Shown: positions 6,822 through 13,941 of the stretch, piece by piece | How positions within the stretch are numbered: position 1 is the first letter of the stretch | Layout of the letters: every line of letters starts with the position of its first letter | Assembly: GCA_023430825.1 (NCBI GenBank) | Contig: JAEYYL010000369.1 | Coordinates: 1 to 16,746, forward strand | DNA: 16,746 nt | Direction: 5' to 3' | Source: Verrucomicrobiota bacterium | Lineage (GTDB): Bacteria; Verrucomicrobiota; Verrucomicrobiia; Opitutales; Opitutaceae | Notes under the pieces: generated by a model | The model's input: only the letters and a program-made list of their open reading frames with translations | What the model was told of the DNA's origin: nothing | Databases searched by the model: none | Made by a program: the position numbers and the translations under genes

Positions 6822-7514
6822 ATGAAACCCACCGCATTCATCACCTCGGCGCTTCGGCGCGTTTGCCCCCAAGGCTTGCTCCTTGCGGGGTTGGTCATCG
6901 GCTCGGCCGCCGGTCTGCAGGCGCAGACCATCACCAGCAATCAGACGGGCAACCACGGAGGCTACTACTACTCCTATTGGAAAGACACCGGTTCGGCCTC
7001 GATGAACCTGGGGTCCGGCGGCAACTACAGTGTGAACTGGAACCTCGGGTCCGGTAATTTCGTCGGCGGCAAGGGCTGGAGCACCGGTTCGTCGTCCCGC
7101 CGGATCGGTTACAACGCCGGCGTGTGGTCGCCGAACGGCAACGCCTACCTGTGCCTCTACGGTTGGACGACGAATCCGTTGATCGAATATTACGTCGTGG
7201 ACAGCTGGGGCAGCTGGCGCCCGCCGGGCAACTCGTCCTCGGGCTCGGTGACCTCGGATGGCGGATCTTACAGCCTGCATCGCACGCAACGCGTCAACAA
7301 GCCCTCGATCATCGGCAACGCGACGTTCTGGCAGAACTGGAGCGTGCGGAATTCCAAGCGCGGGACCGGCAGCAATCAGACCATCACGTTCCAGAATCAC
7401 GTGAACGCATGGAATGGTCGCGGCTGGGGCATGGGTGGTCACAACTACCAGATCATGGCGACGGAAGGCTTCCAGAGCAGCGGAAGCTCGAACCTGACCG
7501 TGTGGCAGCAGTAA
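6822..7514 (+). CDS. Secreted endo-1,4-beta-xylanase, glycoside hydrolase family 11
   Basis: An extracellular xylanase of 230 residues that cuts internal beta-1,4 bonds of xylan with a retaining mechanism. A signal peptide (about 1-34, hydrophobic core LLLAGLVIGSAAG, likely cut after LQA) precedes a single GH11 jelly-roll domain of normal size (about 196 residues). Key features are the nucleophile E122 in PLIEYYVVDSWG, the thumb loop PSIIG (161-165), WSVRNSKR (173-180), and the acid/base E215 in MATEGFQSSGSSN. No carbohydrate-binding module is attached. The ATG at 6822 is chosen because it opens the signal peptide; the frame stays open further upstream without family similarity. Codon choice is GC-rich like its neighbours. 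The next gene on the same strand starts 156 bp downstream. Confidence 0.95.
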   Translation: MKPTAFITSALRRVCPQGLLLAGLVIGSAAGLQAQTITSNQTGNHGGYYYSYWKDTGSASMNLGSGGNYSVNWNLGSGNFVGGKGWSTGSSSRRIGYNAGVWSPNGNAYLCLYGWTTNPLIEYYVVDSWGSWRPPGNSSSGSVTSDGGSYSLHRTQRVNKPSIIGNATFWQNWSVRNSKRGTGSNQTITFQNHVNAWNGRGWGMGGHNYQIMATEGFQSSGSSNLTVWQQ

Positions 7515-7528
7515 GGTAAGCCGCTGTT

Positions 7529-7562
7529 GCGCCGCCGGGACTCGCGTGGGTCACGGCGGCGC
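7529..7562 (+). terminator. Possible hairpin terminator after the xylanase gene
   Basis: The arms GCGCCGCC (7529-7536) and GGCGGCGC (7555-7562) pair perfectly, and a smaller CGTG-GGT-CACG hairpin sits inside. It begins 15 bases after the stop. The T-run expected of a strong intrinsic terminator is missing, so it may only be an RNA 3' stabiliser. Confidence 0.4.
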
Positions 7563-7670
7563 TTGAGGCCAGCGCCCAAGCCGATGCCGGCCCGGCGCTG
7601 GCGCTTCGCTCCGGCCGCCGCGCGCGTTCGCACGATCGTCTTTTCCTCCCCCGACACCTTGAAGATCCGC

Positions 7671-8531
7671 ATGAGAATGAGAAAACCACTCCTCCTTTGT
7701 TTCGCCGCGCTCGCGATGGCGGTCAGCGTTCGATCGCAGGAAACGTCCGCCGGCCTGGTGTGGGTCGAAGGCGGTGTCCTCGAGCGCGTCCGATCCGGGT
7801 TTCACGGGAAGAACGTGACGCTCTCGGGCTTTTACATCGGGCGTTACGAGGTCACCCAGAAAGAGTGGGTCGAAGTGATGGGGAGCAATCCGTCGACATT
7901 TCGCGGTGACGACCGCCCGGTGGAAACGGTCACCTGGTATGAGTGCGTCGAGTATTGCAACCGGCGGAGCCTGCAGGAAGGGCTCACGCCTTATTACACG
8001 ATCGATCGAACCAGCGCGGACCCGATGAACGAAAACGAGGGGGACGACCTGAAGTGGACGGTGACGATCAACGCGGGAGCGAATGGCTATCGTCTGCCGA
8101 CGGAAGCGGAGTGGGAATACGCGGCGAGCGGAGGGCGGCAGAGCAAGGGCTATGTTTACAGCGGTGGAAACGACGCCGACAAAGTCGCATGGTATTGGGA
8201 GAATTCCGGGGAGAATCGCCTCGCCGGCGCATGGAACTGGCCGGCGATCGAACGGAACAAGAACCAAACGAAGGCCGTGGGCGGCAAGGCGCCGAACGAG
8301 CTTGGGCTTTACGACCTGTCGGGCAATGTGCGCGAGTGGTGCTGGGATTGGTATGCCGAGGAACAGGTCGGCGGCGCGGATCCGAGGGGAGCGGAGCGCG
8401 GCGCGGCTCGTGTGTGGAAAGGCGGCGGATGGATGGGAGCCGACTTCTGCGGCGAGCCGGGTTTCCGGGCCGCGTATGAACCGAACAATGCGGGCAACGA
8501 CCAGGGATTGCGTGTGTGCCGCAGCCGATGA
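7671..8531 (+). CDS. Secreted SUMF1 / formylglycine-generating-enzyme-fold protein
   Basis: The protein has 286 residues: a signal peptide (about 1-22, MRMRKPLLLCFAALAMAVSV, likely cut near VRS-Q) then one SUMF1 domain. Recognisable blocks are FYIGRYEVTQKEWVEVMGSNPSTF (split here as 54-66 and 67-77), PVETVTWYECVEYCNRRS (83-100), GYRLPTEAEWEYAA (139-152), ELGLYDLSGNVREWCWDWY (210-228) and RVWKGGGWMGADFC (247-260). True formylglycine-generating enzymes carry a copper-binding Cys pair after the GGSW motif; here only C260 remains. The protein is therefore more likely a binding or structural member of the fold than a sulfatase activator. No sulfatase gene is nearby. Two ATGs (7671 and 7677) are possible starts. 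Confidence 0.9.
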   Translation: MRMRKPLLLCFAALAMAVSVRSQETSAGLVWVEGGVLERVRSGFHGKNVTLSGFYIGRYEVTQKEWVEVMGSNPSTFRGDDRPVETVTWYECVEYCNRRSLQEGLTPYYTIDRTSADPMNENEGDDLKWTVTINAGANGYRLPTEAEWEYAASGGRQSKGYVYSGGNDADKVAWYWENSGENRLAGAWNWPAIERNKNQTKAVGGKAPNELGLYDLSGNVREWCWDWYAEEQVGGADPRGAERGAARVWKGGGWMGADFCGEPGFRAAYEPNNAGNDQGLRVCRSR

Positions 8532-8561
8532 CCCGGTCTCAGTCGGACTCATCCGGCAGGC

Positions 8562-8637
8562 GGTGGAACCCGACGTCCCCGTCGGGCGGTTTGGAGAGCG
8601 AAAGACCATCGACCCGACGAGGACGTCGGGTGCCACC
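8562..8637 (+). repeat. Long-arm hairpin repeat C, copy 1
   Basis: Arms of 25 bases (8562-8586, beginning GGTGGAACCCGACGTCC, and 8613-8637, ending GTCGGGTGCCACC) pair with two mismatches around a 26-base loop containing GAGAGCGAAAGACCATC. It starts 31 bases after the SUMF1-domain gene. Copies are at 10280-10354 and 15236-15310, all in the same orientation. Confidence 0.9.
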
Positions 8638-8704
8638 TTTAGCCCGCATAGATCACACTTCCTGGTGAACCCACTACACCCTGTGGCTTGCCCTCAAACT
8701 ATCC

Positions 8705-8783
8705 TGTCATTGCGAGAGCGAAGCGACGAAGCAATCTATCTAGCTGGATCGCCACGCCCTCGTTCCTCGGGCTCGCGATGACA
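8705..8783. repeat. Dispersed repeat G, full-length copy
   Basis: An imperfect inverted repeat with outer ends TGTCATTGCGAGAGCGAAGC and GGGCTCGCGATGACA. Its right half recurs in inverted orientation at 14772-14814. Elements with TGTCATTGCGAG ends are known as intergenic repeats in many bacterial genomes; that last statement is from memory. Confidence 0.85.
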
Positions 8784-8892
8784 ATCGGGAGTGTGATGAA
8801 TGCGGGTTAGGGGCGCGACGTCCGCGTCGGGCGGCCGCTTCGACGATCGCTTTCGTGCTTAAAATCTGAATACAACCACAAGCGTCCTGATC

Positions 8893-10113
8893 ATGTCTCC
8901 TGCGCTTCGCATCTCGATCGGCGTAAATCTCCTGTTGGCGACCGCGGTCGTCGTTCTGCTCTGGCGCGAGCGGCCGGCAGGACGGCCATCGGCGTCACCG
9001 GCGGCGTCGTTCGCCGCGCCCGCGGTCGCGGCGGAGTCGGGCGCGCGTTCCGAGCCGCTCGAGCGGAACGTCGAAACCATGACGGACGGTGCGCTTTCGC
9101 GCGCGGCCGTGATGCAACTCGAGCGCGCGGGCCTTTCGCGCGACGTCGTGGGCAGCGCGCTGCTCGAACAGTTCAACCAGCGCTGGGACCGGCGGCTGAT
9201 CGAGCTGGAGAAACGGCACGCGCCGCGGCGGTTGTCGCAGCGCGACTATATCGAGTTCGGGCGGCTGCGGGACGCTGAACGGGTTCGCGAGTTGAAGGAG
9301 GCGCTCGGCGAGGAGGGCTATCGCGCCTGGGACAAGGAGCGAACGCTCCGGCAGCTGAACGGCACGGGCGCGGCGATGACGGACGAGGAGGCGGAGCAGG
9401 CGTATCGGCTGCAGAAGGAGTTCGAGGAGACGCACAAGGAGCTGGAGATGGCGATGGAGGACGGCATCGCCGATCCGGCCGACGGCAGCGCGTTGCAGGC
9501 GCGCGCGCAGGAAGCGTTGAACCGCGACTTGGGAAATCTGTTCGGCCAGCAGCGGCTCGACGAGATGCGCGGATTGAGCGATCCGAGCGCCGAAGTGAGG
9601 TGGCGCTACGGCGAGCTGAATCCCACGCCGGAACAGACGAGTGCGGTGATTACGATCGAAGACGATTATCTCGCGCGCGAAGCGGCGCTGGCCCGAAGGA
9701 TAAACGAAAACCCGACCGCCGGCGCGGCCGTGGAGGTCGCGACTGAGTTGAAAGCGCTCAACGACGCGCGGGATGAGCAACTGCGTGGGACATTTGGCGC
9801 GGAGGCTTACGAGCGGATCAAGCGACAGAACGATCCCACTTACCAGACGCTGCAAAATTACGCCGACGCCTGGGCGTTGTCCGCGCCGCAGCTGGAAACC
9901 GTTTATTCGGCGCTAAGCGGTCTGCGCGACCAGACGGAACTCAGCCGCGCGGCTGGCGCGATGCGTGAAGCGGCGGGGCAGCCGGTGAATTGGCGGGAGA
10001 TCAACGCGGCGATCGAGCAAACGCGCAGCCAGGCAGAGGCCGGACTGCGCAGCGTCGTCGGCGACGAAACGCTCCGGCGGCTGAAACAGAATGGGTTGCT
10101 CAGCTTCCCGTGA
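8893..10113 (+). CDS. Membrane-anchored helical protein of unknown function
   Basis: The protein has 406 residues. One N-terminal membrane helix (about 5-24, LRISIGVNLLLATAVVVLLW) acts as an anchor or uncleaved signal. A low-complexity Ala/Pro/Ser linker (about 26-50) follows. The remainder is highly charged and predicted helical, rich in Glu, Arg, Ala and Leu (for example EEAEQAYRLQKEFEETHKEL, about 168-187). It has no cysteine and no catalytic motif I can recognise. The body seems to repeat a theme of short helices, each around an RE-AL or LG-YE type turn. It is probably a periplasmic or envelope-facing helical protein. I do not recognise the family. Codon use is like its neighbours. It is followed by a convergent small ORF that overlaps its last 14 bases. 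Confidence 0.8.
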   Translation: MSPALRISIGVNLLLATAVVVLLWRERPAGRPSASPAASFAAPAVAAESGARSEPLERNVETMTDGALSRAAVMQLERAGLSRDVVGSALLEQFNQRWDRRLIELEKRHAPRRLSQRDYIEFGRLRDAERVRELKEALGEEGYRAWDKERTLRQLNGTGAAMTDEEAEQAYRLQKEFEETHKELEMAMEDGIADPADGSALQARAQEALNRDLGNLFGQQRLDEMRGLSDPSAEVRWRYGELNPTPEQTSAVITIEDDYLAREAALARRINENPTAGAAVEVATELKALNDARDEQLRGTFGAEAYERIKRQNDPTYQTLQNYADAWALSAPQLETVYSALSGLRDQTELSRAAGAMREAAGQPVNWREINAAIEQTRSQAEAGLRSVVGDETLRRLKQNGLLSFP

Positions 10114-10222
10114 CGATGCGGCGCCGCGCCTGCGCGCGTCGGCGCAGAGCGATGCAGGCGAGGAGACCGGTGACGGCGAAGAGGCCCAGGGTCGAAGGCA
10201 GACCGGTTGCCTTATGCGTCAT
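10100..10222 (-). CDS. Possible 40-residue membrane ORF or PEP-CTERM-like tail remnant
   Basis: A short ORF (MTHKATGLPSTLGLF at the N-terminus) with one hydrophobic stretch (about residues 11-25) followed by an Arg-rich end (LRRRAQARRR). This tripartite pattern, motif then helix then Arg cluster, resembles an exosortase sorting signal: GLPST sits where the PEP-CTERM protein at 15366 has PEPST. It stands alone: the frame upstream is only translated repeat sequence. It overlaps the end of the convergent gene by 14 bases and no Shine-Dalgarno is seen. It may be a real small membrane protein, the decayed tail of a PEP-CTERM gene, or chance. Confidence 0.3.
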   Translation of the reverse strand: MTHKATGLPSTLGLFAVTGLLACIALRRRAQARRRIVTGS

Positions 10223-10279
10223 CGCTGTTCGTGGAGGACGCGCGTAGGCGTAACGCTGATGCGGACGCATGTAGCAGTC

Positions 10280-10354
10280 GGTGGAGCCCGACGTCCCCGT
10301 CGGGCTGTTGCGCGAAGGAAAAACCATCAACGCGACGGGGCGTCGGGTTCCACC
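10280..10354 (+). repeat. Long-arm hairpin repeat C, copy 2
   Basis: Left arm 10280-10304 (GGTGGAGCCCGACGTCC start) and right arm 10331-10354 (GACGGGGCGTCGGGTTCCACC end, slightly shifted) flank a loop with GAAGGAAAAACCATCAA. The orientation is that of the copies at 8562 and 15236. It lies 167 bases after the end of the unknown helical gene. Confidence 0.9.
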
Positions 10355-10371
10355 GCCGTGCGGAAAATTAT

Positions 10372-10440
10372 GGAGCCGCGGCGCCCCCGCCGCGTTCCCG
10401 CCGACGAACGCGACGCGGGCGTCGCGGGCGTCGCGGCTCC
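10372..10440. repeat. GC-only hairpin repeat D
   Basis: The outer arms GGAGCCGCGGCG (10372-10383) and the end GTCGCGGCTCC (10430-10440) are complementary, and the interior is an imperfect palindrome of GCG/CGC blocks. The first 23 bases recur exactly, inverted, at 4369-4391. It lies downstream of the C10 peptidase stop and could also act as a 3' structure for that transcript. Confidence 0.75.
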
Positions 10441-10505
10441 AGCGGTGCCAACCGGACGGTGTCGCCGGCCCCACCTTCACGCTGCGTCGCTTCCGGCGAA
10501 TTGCC

Positions 10506-13163
10506 CTAAAGCGAGGGCGCGCGGCCGGCAGCGGGGAGCGCAGCGGCCTCGACCAGCGCGGCGGTGATGTCCGCGCCGTTTTCGCGAAGCGTGCCGCGAT
10601 TGGCTTTCGCGAGGAGGAGGTTGCCGTGTGAATCGGTGCCGTCGCGGAACGCGACGCGCGCGAGGCCGCTCACCTCGACAGCGTAACCGTTATCCTGATA
10701 CAGATCGCCGCCGGCGATGAGCACGTCCGCGGCGGCGCCGACGCGAAGCGCCGGGGTGGCGGTGTCGAAGGCGGTGATGTCGCCCACGTAGAGCGGACCG
10801 GCGATCGCCACGCCGGGCGCGTGGATGCCGGTGACGCCGCGGTGGGCGAAGAAATGGGCGTTGGCGGCGCGAATGCCGCCGAATTTTCCGTCGCGGCTGG
10901 CGATCGCGAGCAAGGCGACATCGGCGATGCCGTCGTAGTCGGCGTCGGGCTTGAAGAGCGATTGATTTCCGGCGGTCGCTTTTCCGACGCTGAAGATCGA
11001 GACATGCGTGTCCTGCGTCGCGCCCGCGACGACGATGCTGGCGTGGCCTTTCAGGTAGGCGACGTTCTGCACATAGTTCGCCGGCAGGGCCGGGCCGGTG
11101 GCGTCGTCGAGCGACAAGGTGAGGGTGCCGGGGCCGCTGAACTCGACCTGCACGATATCGTCATCGAGATCGATGAAGGAGAGTCGCGTGATTTGGTTCT
11201 CCGCGTGATCGGCGGTGATGCTGACCGCGGTGCCCTCGAGCAGGATTTGGTCGAAGGTGTGGCCGTTGGCGGCGACAAAGGCGTTGGACAGCACTTCGTT
11301 TCCGGCTCCGACGATTTTCGCGGATGTTTCCACGCCGAGGATCGCCAGGCCGGATTCGACCGTCTGGCCGTCGCGCGTCAGCGCGAGCGCATACAGGCCG
11401 GCGTCGACGGGCTGGAGGTCGTCGATGGTCAAGGTCAGTGCCGCGGTGTCGGGGAGCGGCGCGCCGTTGCGCTGCCAGCCGTTCGGTTGCGCGGTGCTGG
11501 TCGGAACGGAGAGGGCGACCGTCGAACCTGGGGCGAGACCTTGGGGCGCCGAGACGACGGCCGCCACGGCGCGGGCGCGGAAATCGACGATGCGATTGGG
11601 CGTGGTGTGAAGTTCCACCGCAGCGTTGCCGGTCGTCACGGTCGTTTGCGGTGTTTCCATGACGTAGCCGCTCGCGGCGACGGAGAGGGTGTGAGCGGTG
11701 TTGGCGGCGAGGCCCTTGATCGCGTAGATCCCCTGGGCGTCGCTCGTCACCGTGTGCGCGGGCGTGGTGTCGACCGCGATCGTGGCGCCGACGATGGGTG
11801 CGCCGTCCTCGGTCGTGATGCGGCCGGTGATCATCTCGCCGGCGACGAGCGGATCGATGTTGTATTTGACGTCGGTGACGATCGTGAAGAATTCCGGACT
11901 GCCGTCGCCGAGGATGACGTCGACCGGCGGGAAGTTATACCACGCGGTGGAGTGTCCGCCCCAGCCGAGGTTGAGGTGATGATAGAGCGTGCCGGCGTGG
12001 TAGCCGTAGCCGTCGATCACGATGGAGTGGCCGATCCCGCCGTCGGAGAAGATGTCGACATTGGCGGGCAGGCGGGCGTCGAGGCTGGTTTGGATCGCTT
12101 TCATCACCTCGTGCAGGCCGTTCTGCGGGACGATGTTTTTGGCTTCGGCGTAATGGAAAACGTTTTTGATCTCGTCGGGGGTGGTGGAGCCGAAGGTGCC
12201 TCTGTAGGTGTAATGCACGCTGGTGCCGACGCCCGCATCGTGCATCAGTGCGCCGATCGCGATGACCTGTTCGGGGGTGATGGAGGCGTCGGGCTCGAGC
12301 GGCATGTTCGCCCAGTCGTAGGGGCCGCCGGCACCGTTGCCGCCCATCATGGGTTCCCAATAGCCGTAGCCGTCGATGCCGATGGGGTAGCCGGCGACGC
12401 CGATGGCTTTGGGCCATTCGTGAAAGCGCATGATCTGCGCCCAGGCGACGGGTGCGCAGCCGGCGGGATAGTTGTAGGCGTATCCGGGCCAGCCGGGCGG
12501 AGTGAAGAAATTATAGATGAAAAGTTCCTGGGGCGGCGATCCGGGCACCTTCGTGCTCACCTGATCCCAGCGGCTGTTGACCATGGGGGCCACGCGCACG
12601 TCGCTCACGTCGGCGATCCCGAGAGCGCGACCGTCAGGACCGGAAGGGCGCTGGCCGTCGGCGAGCAGCTGGCCCCAGCGCGTCTGGATTGCGGTGGAAC
12701 GGGAGGGCGAGACCGCGGCAGTTTGGCCGCGATGGCGTAGGGCGGCGAGGCGCGTGCGGGTGTCGCGTTGCAGAAGGTCGAAGAGCGGCGTGCCCGGCTG
12801 CGCGAGGAAGTCGGCCTCGCTGGAGAACGCGAGGATGGGCTCGATCTCGTCGTCGGCGGCGATGACGACGAAACCGGCGGGTGCGAGATTCACGGCATGG
12901 AAGAGCGGTTGGCCGGAATCGGTGGAACGGGTGACGACCTCGCCGGGAGCGCCGGCGGCGTGTCCCATCGGAGCGGTGTTGCGGGCGAGCCAGCCCGCGG
13001 CGGCGCGCGCGGCAGTTTCGCGGGAGACGGGGGCGGCGGATAACGATGCGGCGAGAGCGGCGCTCAGAGCCAAACCGGCGAGGAGGCGCCCGGCAGGCCG
13101 ATTGCGAGGAGGGCGAACGGTCGATCGATCGGGGGCGGCGGGCAGCTCGACGGAGCGGGGCAT
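10506..13163 (-). CDS. Secreted peptidase C10 (streptopain-like) multidomain exoprotein
   Basis: The protein has 885 residues. A signal peptide (hydrophobic core about 27-44, LLAGLALSAALAASLSA) leads into a Spi-like inhibitory propeptide (about 46-150; WLARN, GFVVIAADDEIEPILAFS). The cysteine protease domain (about 195-435) has WDQ (199-201), catalytic C236 in PAGCAPVAWAQIMRFHEWP, catalytic H379 in GGIGHSIVIDGYG and W401 in NLGWGG. A carboxypeptidase-regulatory-like beta domain (about 444-505) and an Ig-like domain (about 540-608) follow. The last 270 residues form an uncharacterised region with a calcium-loop-like DADYDGIAD (740-748). The frame is open to 13523, but those 120 codons overlap the J-domain gene and are not family-like, so Met at 13161-13163 is used. 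No PEP-CTERM tail is present, so the mature protein may be released or use another export route. Confidence 0.92.
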   Translation of the reverse strand: MPRSVELPAAPDRSTVRPPRNRPAGRLLAGLALSAALAASLSAAPVSRETAARAAAGWLARNTAPMGHAAGAPGEVVTRSTDSGQPLFHAVNLAPAGFVVIAADDEIEPILAFSSEADFLAQPGTPLFDLLQRDTRTRLAALRHRGQTAAVSPSRSTAIQTRWGQLLADGQRPSGPDGRALGIADVSDVRVAPMVNSRWDQVSTKVPGSPPQELFIYNFFTPPGWPGYAYNYPAGCAPVAWAQIMRFHEWPKAIGVAGYPIGIDGYGYWEPMMGGNGAGGPYDWANMPLEPDASITPEQVIAIGALMHDAGVGTSVHYTYRGTFGSTTPDEIKNVFHYAEAKNIVPQNGLHEVMKAIQTSLDARLPANVDIFSDGGIGHSIVIDGYGYHAGTLYHHLNLGWGGHSTAWYNFPPVDVILGDGSPEFFTIVTDVKYNIDPLVAGEMITGRITTEDGAPIVGATIAVDTTPAHTVTSDAQGIYAIKGLAANTAHTLSVAASGYVMETPQTTVTTGNAAVELHTTPNRIVDFRARAVAAVVSAPQGLAPGSTVALSVPTSTAQPNGWQRNGAPLPDTAALTLTIDDLQPVDAGLYALALTRDGQTVESGLAILGVETSAKIVGAGNEVLSNAFVAANGHTFDQILLEGTAVSITADHAENQITRLSFIDLDDDIVQVEFSGPGTLTLSLDDATGPALPANYVQNVAYLKGHASIVVAGATQDTHVSIFSVGKATAGNQSLFKPDADYDGIADVALLAIASRDGKFGGIRAANAHFFAHRGVTGIHAPGVAIAGPLYVGDITAFDTATPALRVGAAADVLIAGGDLYQDNGYAVEVSGLARVAFRDGTDSHGNLLLAKANRGTLRENGADITAALVEAAALPAAGRAPSL

Positions 13164-13260
13164 AGCGCGAAGATTGCGTTGGGCCCCGGCGAGCACAAGG
13201 CCGGAGCGCCCACGCGGCGTCTGCTGGCGGGGTGACGCGCGGTTCCGAGTGCGAGGGCCG

Positions 13261-13281
13261 AAGTAACCCAATGCGTTACTT
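13261..13281. promoter_or_regulatory. Candidate operator palindrome upstream of the C10 peptidase gene
   Basis: Perfect 7-base arms AAGTAAC and GTTACTT flank a 7-base spacer CCAATGC. It lies 98 bases before the peptidase start and 52 bases after the J-domain gene stop. The AT-containing arms stand out from the very GC-rich surroundings. No T-run follows, so a regulator binding site is at least as likely as a terminator. Confidence 0.4.
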
Positions 13282-13332
13282 TCTGAACGGAGCGGGTGGG
13301 CCGGTTCGCGCCCGGGAGCGGAAGGGCTGTGG

Positions 13333-13791
13333 TTATCGGCGGCGGGATTGAAAGTAGAACCAGCCGGCGATGAGCATGCCGATGCCGACGAAGCGCAGGC
13401 CGGGACTGCGGAGCATCGCGAGGGCGGCGGCAAAGTAGCAGATCGCGAGAAGGGCCGCGGAAAGGGAGCGGTGAAGCTGCCCGGGCTCGCGCTGGCGTGG
13501 CGGGCGATCGGTCGCGGGGTCATGTTCCCACGATTCGCTCCGGGAGGGCTGGGGGCGTCGGGCGTCGAGCCGGTCGGCGATCCAGCGGTCGTGCTCGGCG
13601 CGGCGCGCAGGGTCGCTCAACACCTCGTAGGCGGCGTTGATGTTTTTCATCAGCGTCTCGGCCTCCGCGGTGCCGCCGGTGCGGTCGGGGTGGTGCTTCC
13701 GCGCGAGCGAACGGTAGGCCGCCTGGATGACCTCGATGGGCGCGTCGCGGGAGACTTTGAGCGTGTCGTAGTGGGTCCGGAGTTTGGGCAT
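13333..13791 (-). CDS. J-domain (DnaJ-like) membrane protein
   Basis: The protein has 152 residues. The N-terminal J domain (about 5-70) starts THYDTLKVSRDAP, has the HPD motif at 34-36 (ARKHHPDRTGG) and ends NAAYEVLSDPARRAEHD. This domain recruits and stimulates an Hsp70 partner. A polar linker rich in Arg, Pro and Ser (about 75-105) leads to two hydrophobic segments (about 108-124 and 131-147), so the protein is likely tethered in the inner membrane with the J domain in the cytoplasm. The zinc-binding and substrate-binding regions of true DnaJ are missing, so it is a type III J protein. It is divergent from the DUF899 gene and is followed on the same strand by the C10 peptidase gene after 169 bases. 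Confidence 0.9.
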   Translation of the reverse strand: MPKLRTHYDTLKVSRDAPIEVIQAAYRSLARKHHPDRTGGTAEAETLMKNINAAYEVLSDPARRAEHDRWIADRLDARRPQPSRSESWEHDPATDRPPRQREPGQLHRSLSAALLAICYFAAALAMLRSPGLRFVGIGMLIAGWFYFQSRRR

Positions 13792-13941
13792 GTCGGCGGG
13801 AGATGCGGAGCGAACGCGAAGCGGGCGGACATTACACGACGAAAGGGAGCAGGGCTACCCGCATCGATCACACGGTTTCATGAAGGGAGGTGTCCGCGCG
13901 CGCCGGGATGGTTCGTCGGAGAGGTGAAGACGACAATTCCG

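Larger units (their letters stand above)
8532..8892. other. Gene-free gap with two repeat elements
   Basis: These 361 bases carry the repeat C hairpin (8562-8637) and repeat G (8705-8783). The last stretch, from about 8800, includes a GC-rich piece (GACGTCCGCGTCGGGC) related to the repeat C arm, then AT-richer DNA just before the next start codon. No ORF here looks real. Confidence 0.7.

Noticed and set aside
6729..7442. Minus-strand 237-codon frame opposite the xylanase
   Set aside because: Shadow frame of a GC-rich gene, with no domain; the GH11 motifs are on the plus strand.
8532..8781. ORFs in the 8.5-8.8 kb gap (AVEPDVPVGRF-like products)
   Set aside because: They are translations of repeats C and G; the same peptide pattern appears at each repeat C copy.
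10821..12740. 639-codon plus-strand frame opposite the C10 peptidase
   Set aside because: Typical antisense open frame of a high-GC gene. The product is rich in Asp, Gly, Val and Arg without a fold signature; the minus strand has the catalytic motifs.
13164..13523. N-terminal 120-codon extension of the C10 peptidase
   Set aside because: It overlaps the J-domain gene on the same strand in another frame, is Pro/Ser/Arg-rich without similarity, and a normal signal peptide begins at 13163.
13348..13941. Upstream extension of the DUF899 frame
   Set aside because: It runs antisense through the whole J-domain gene; family similarity begins only after 13942.
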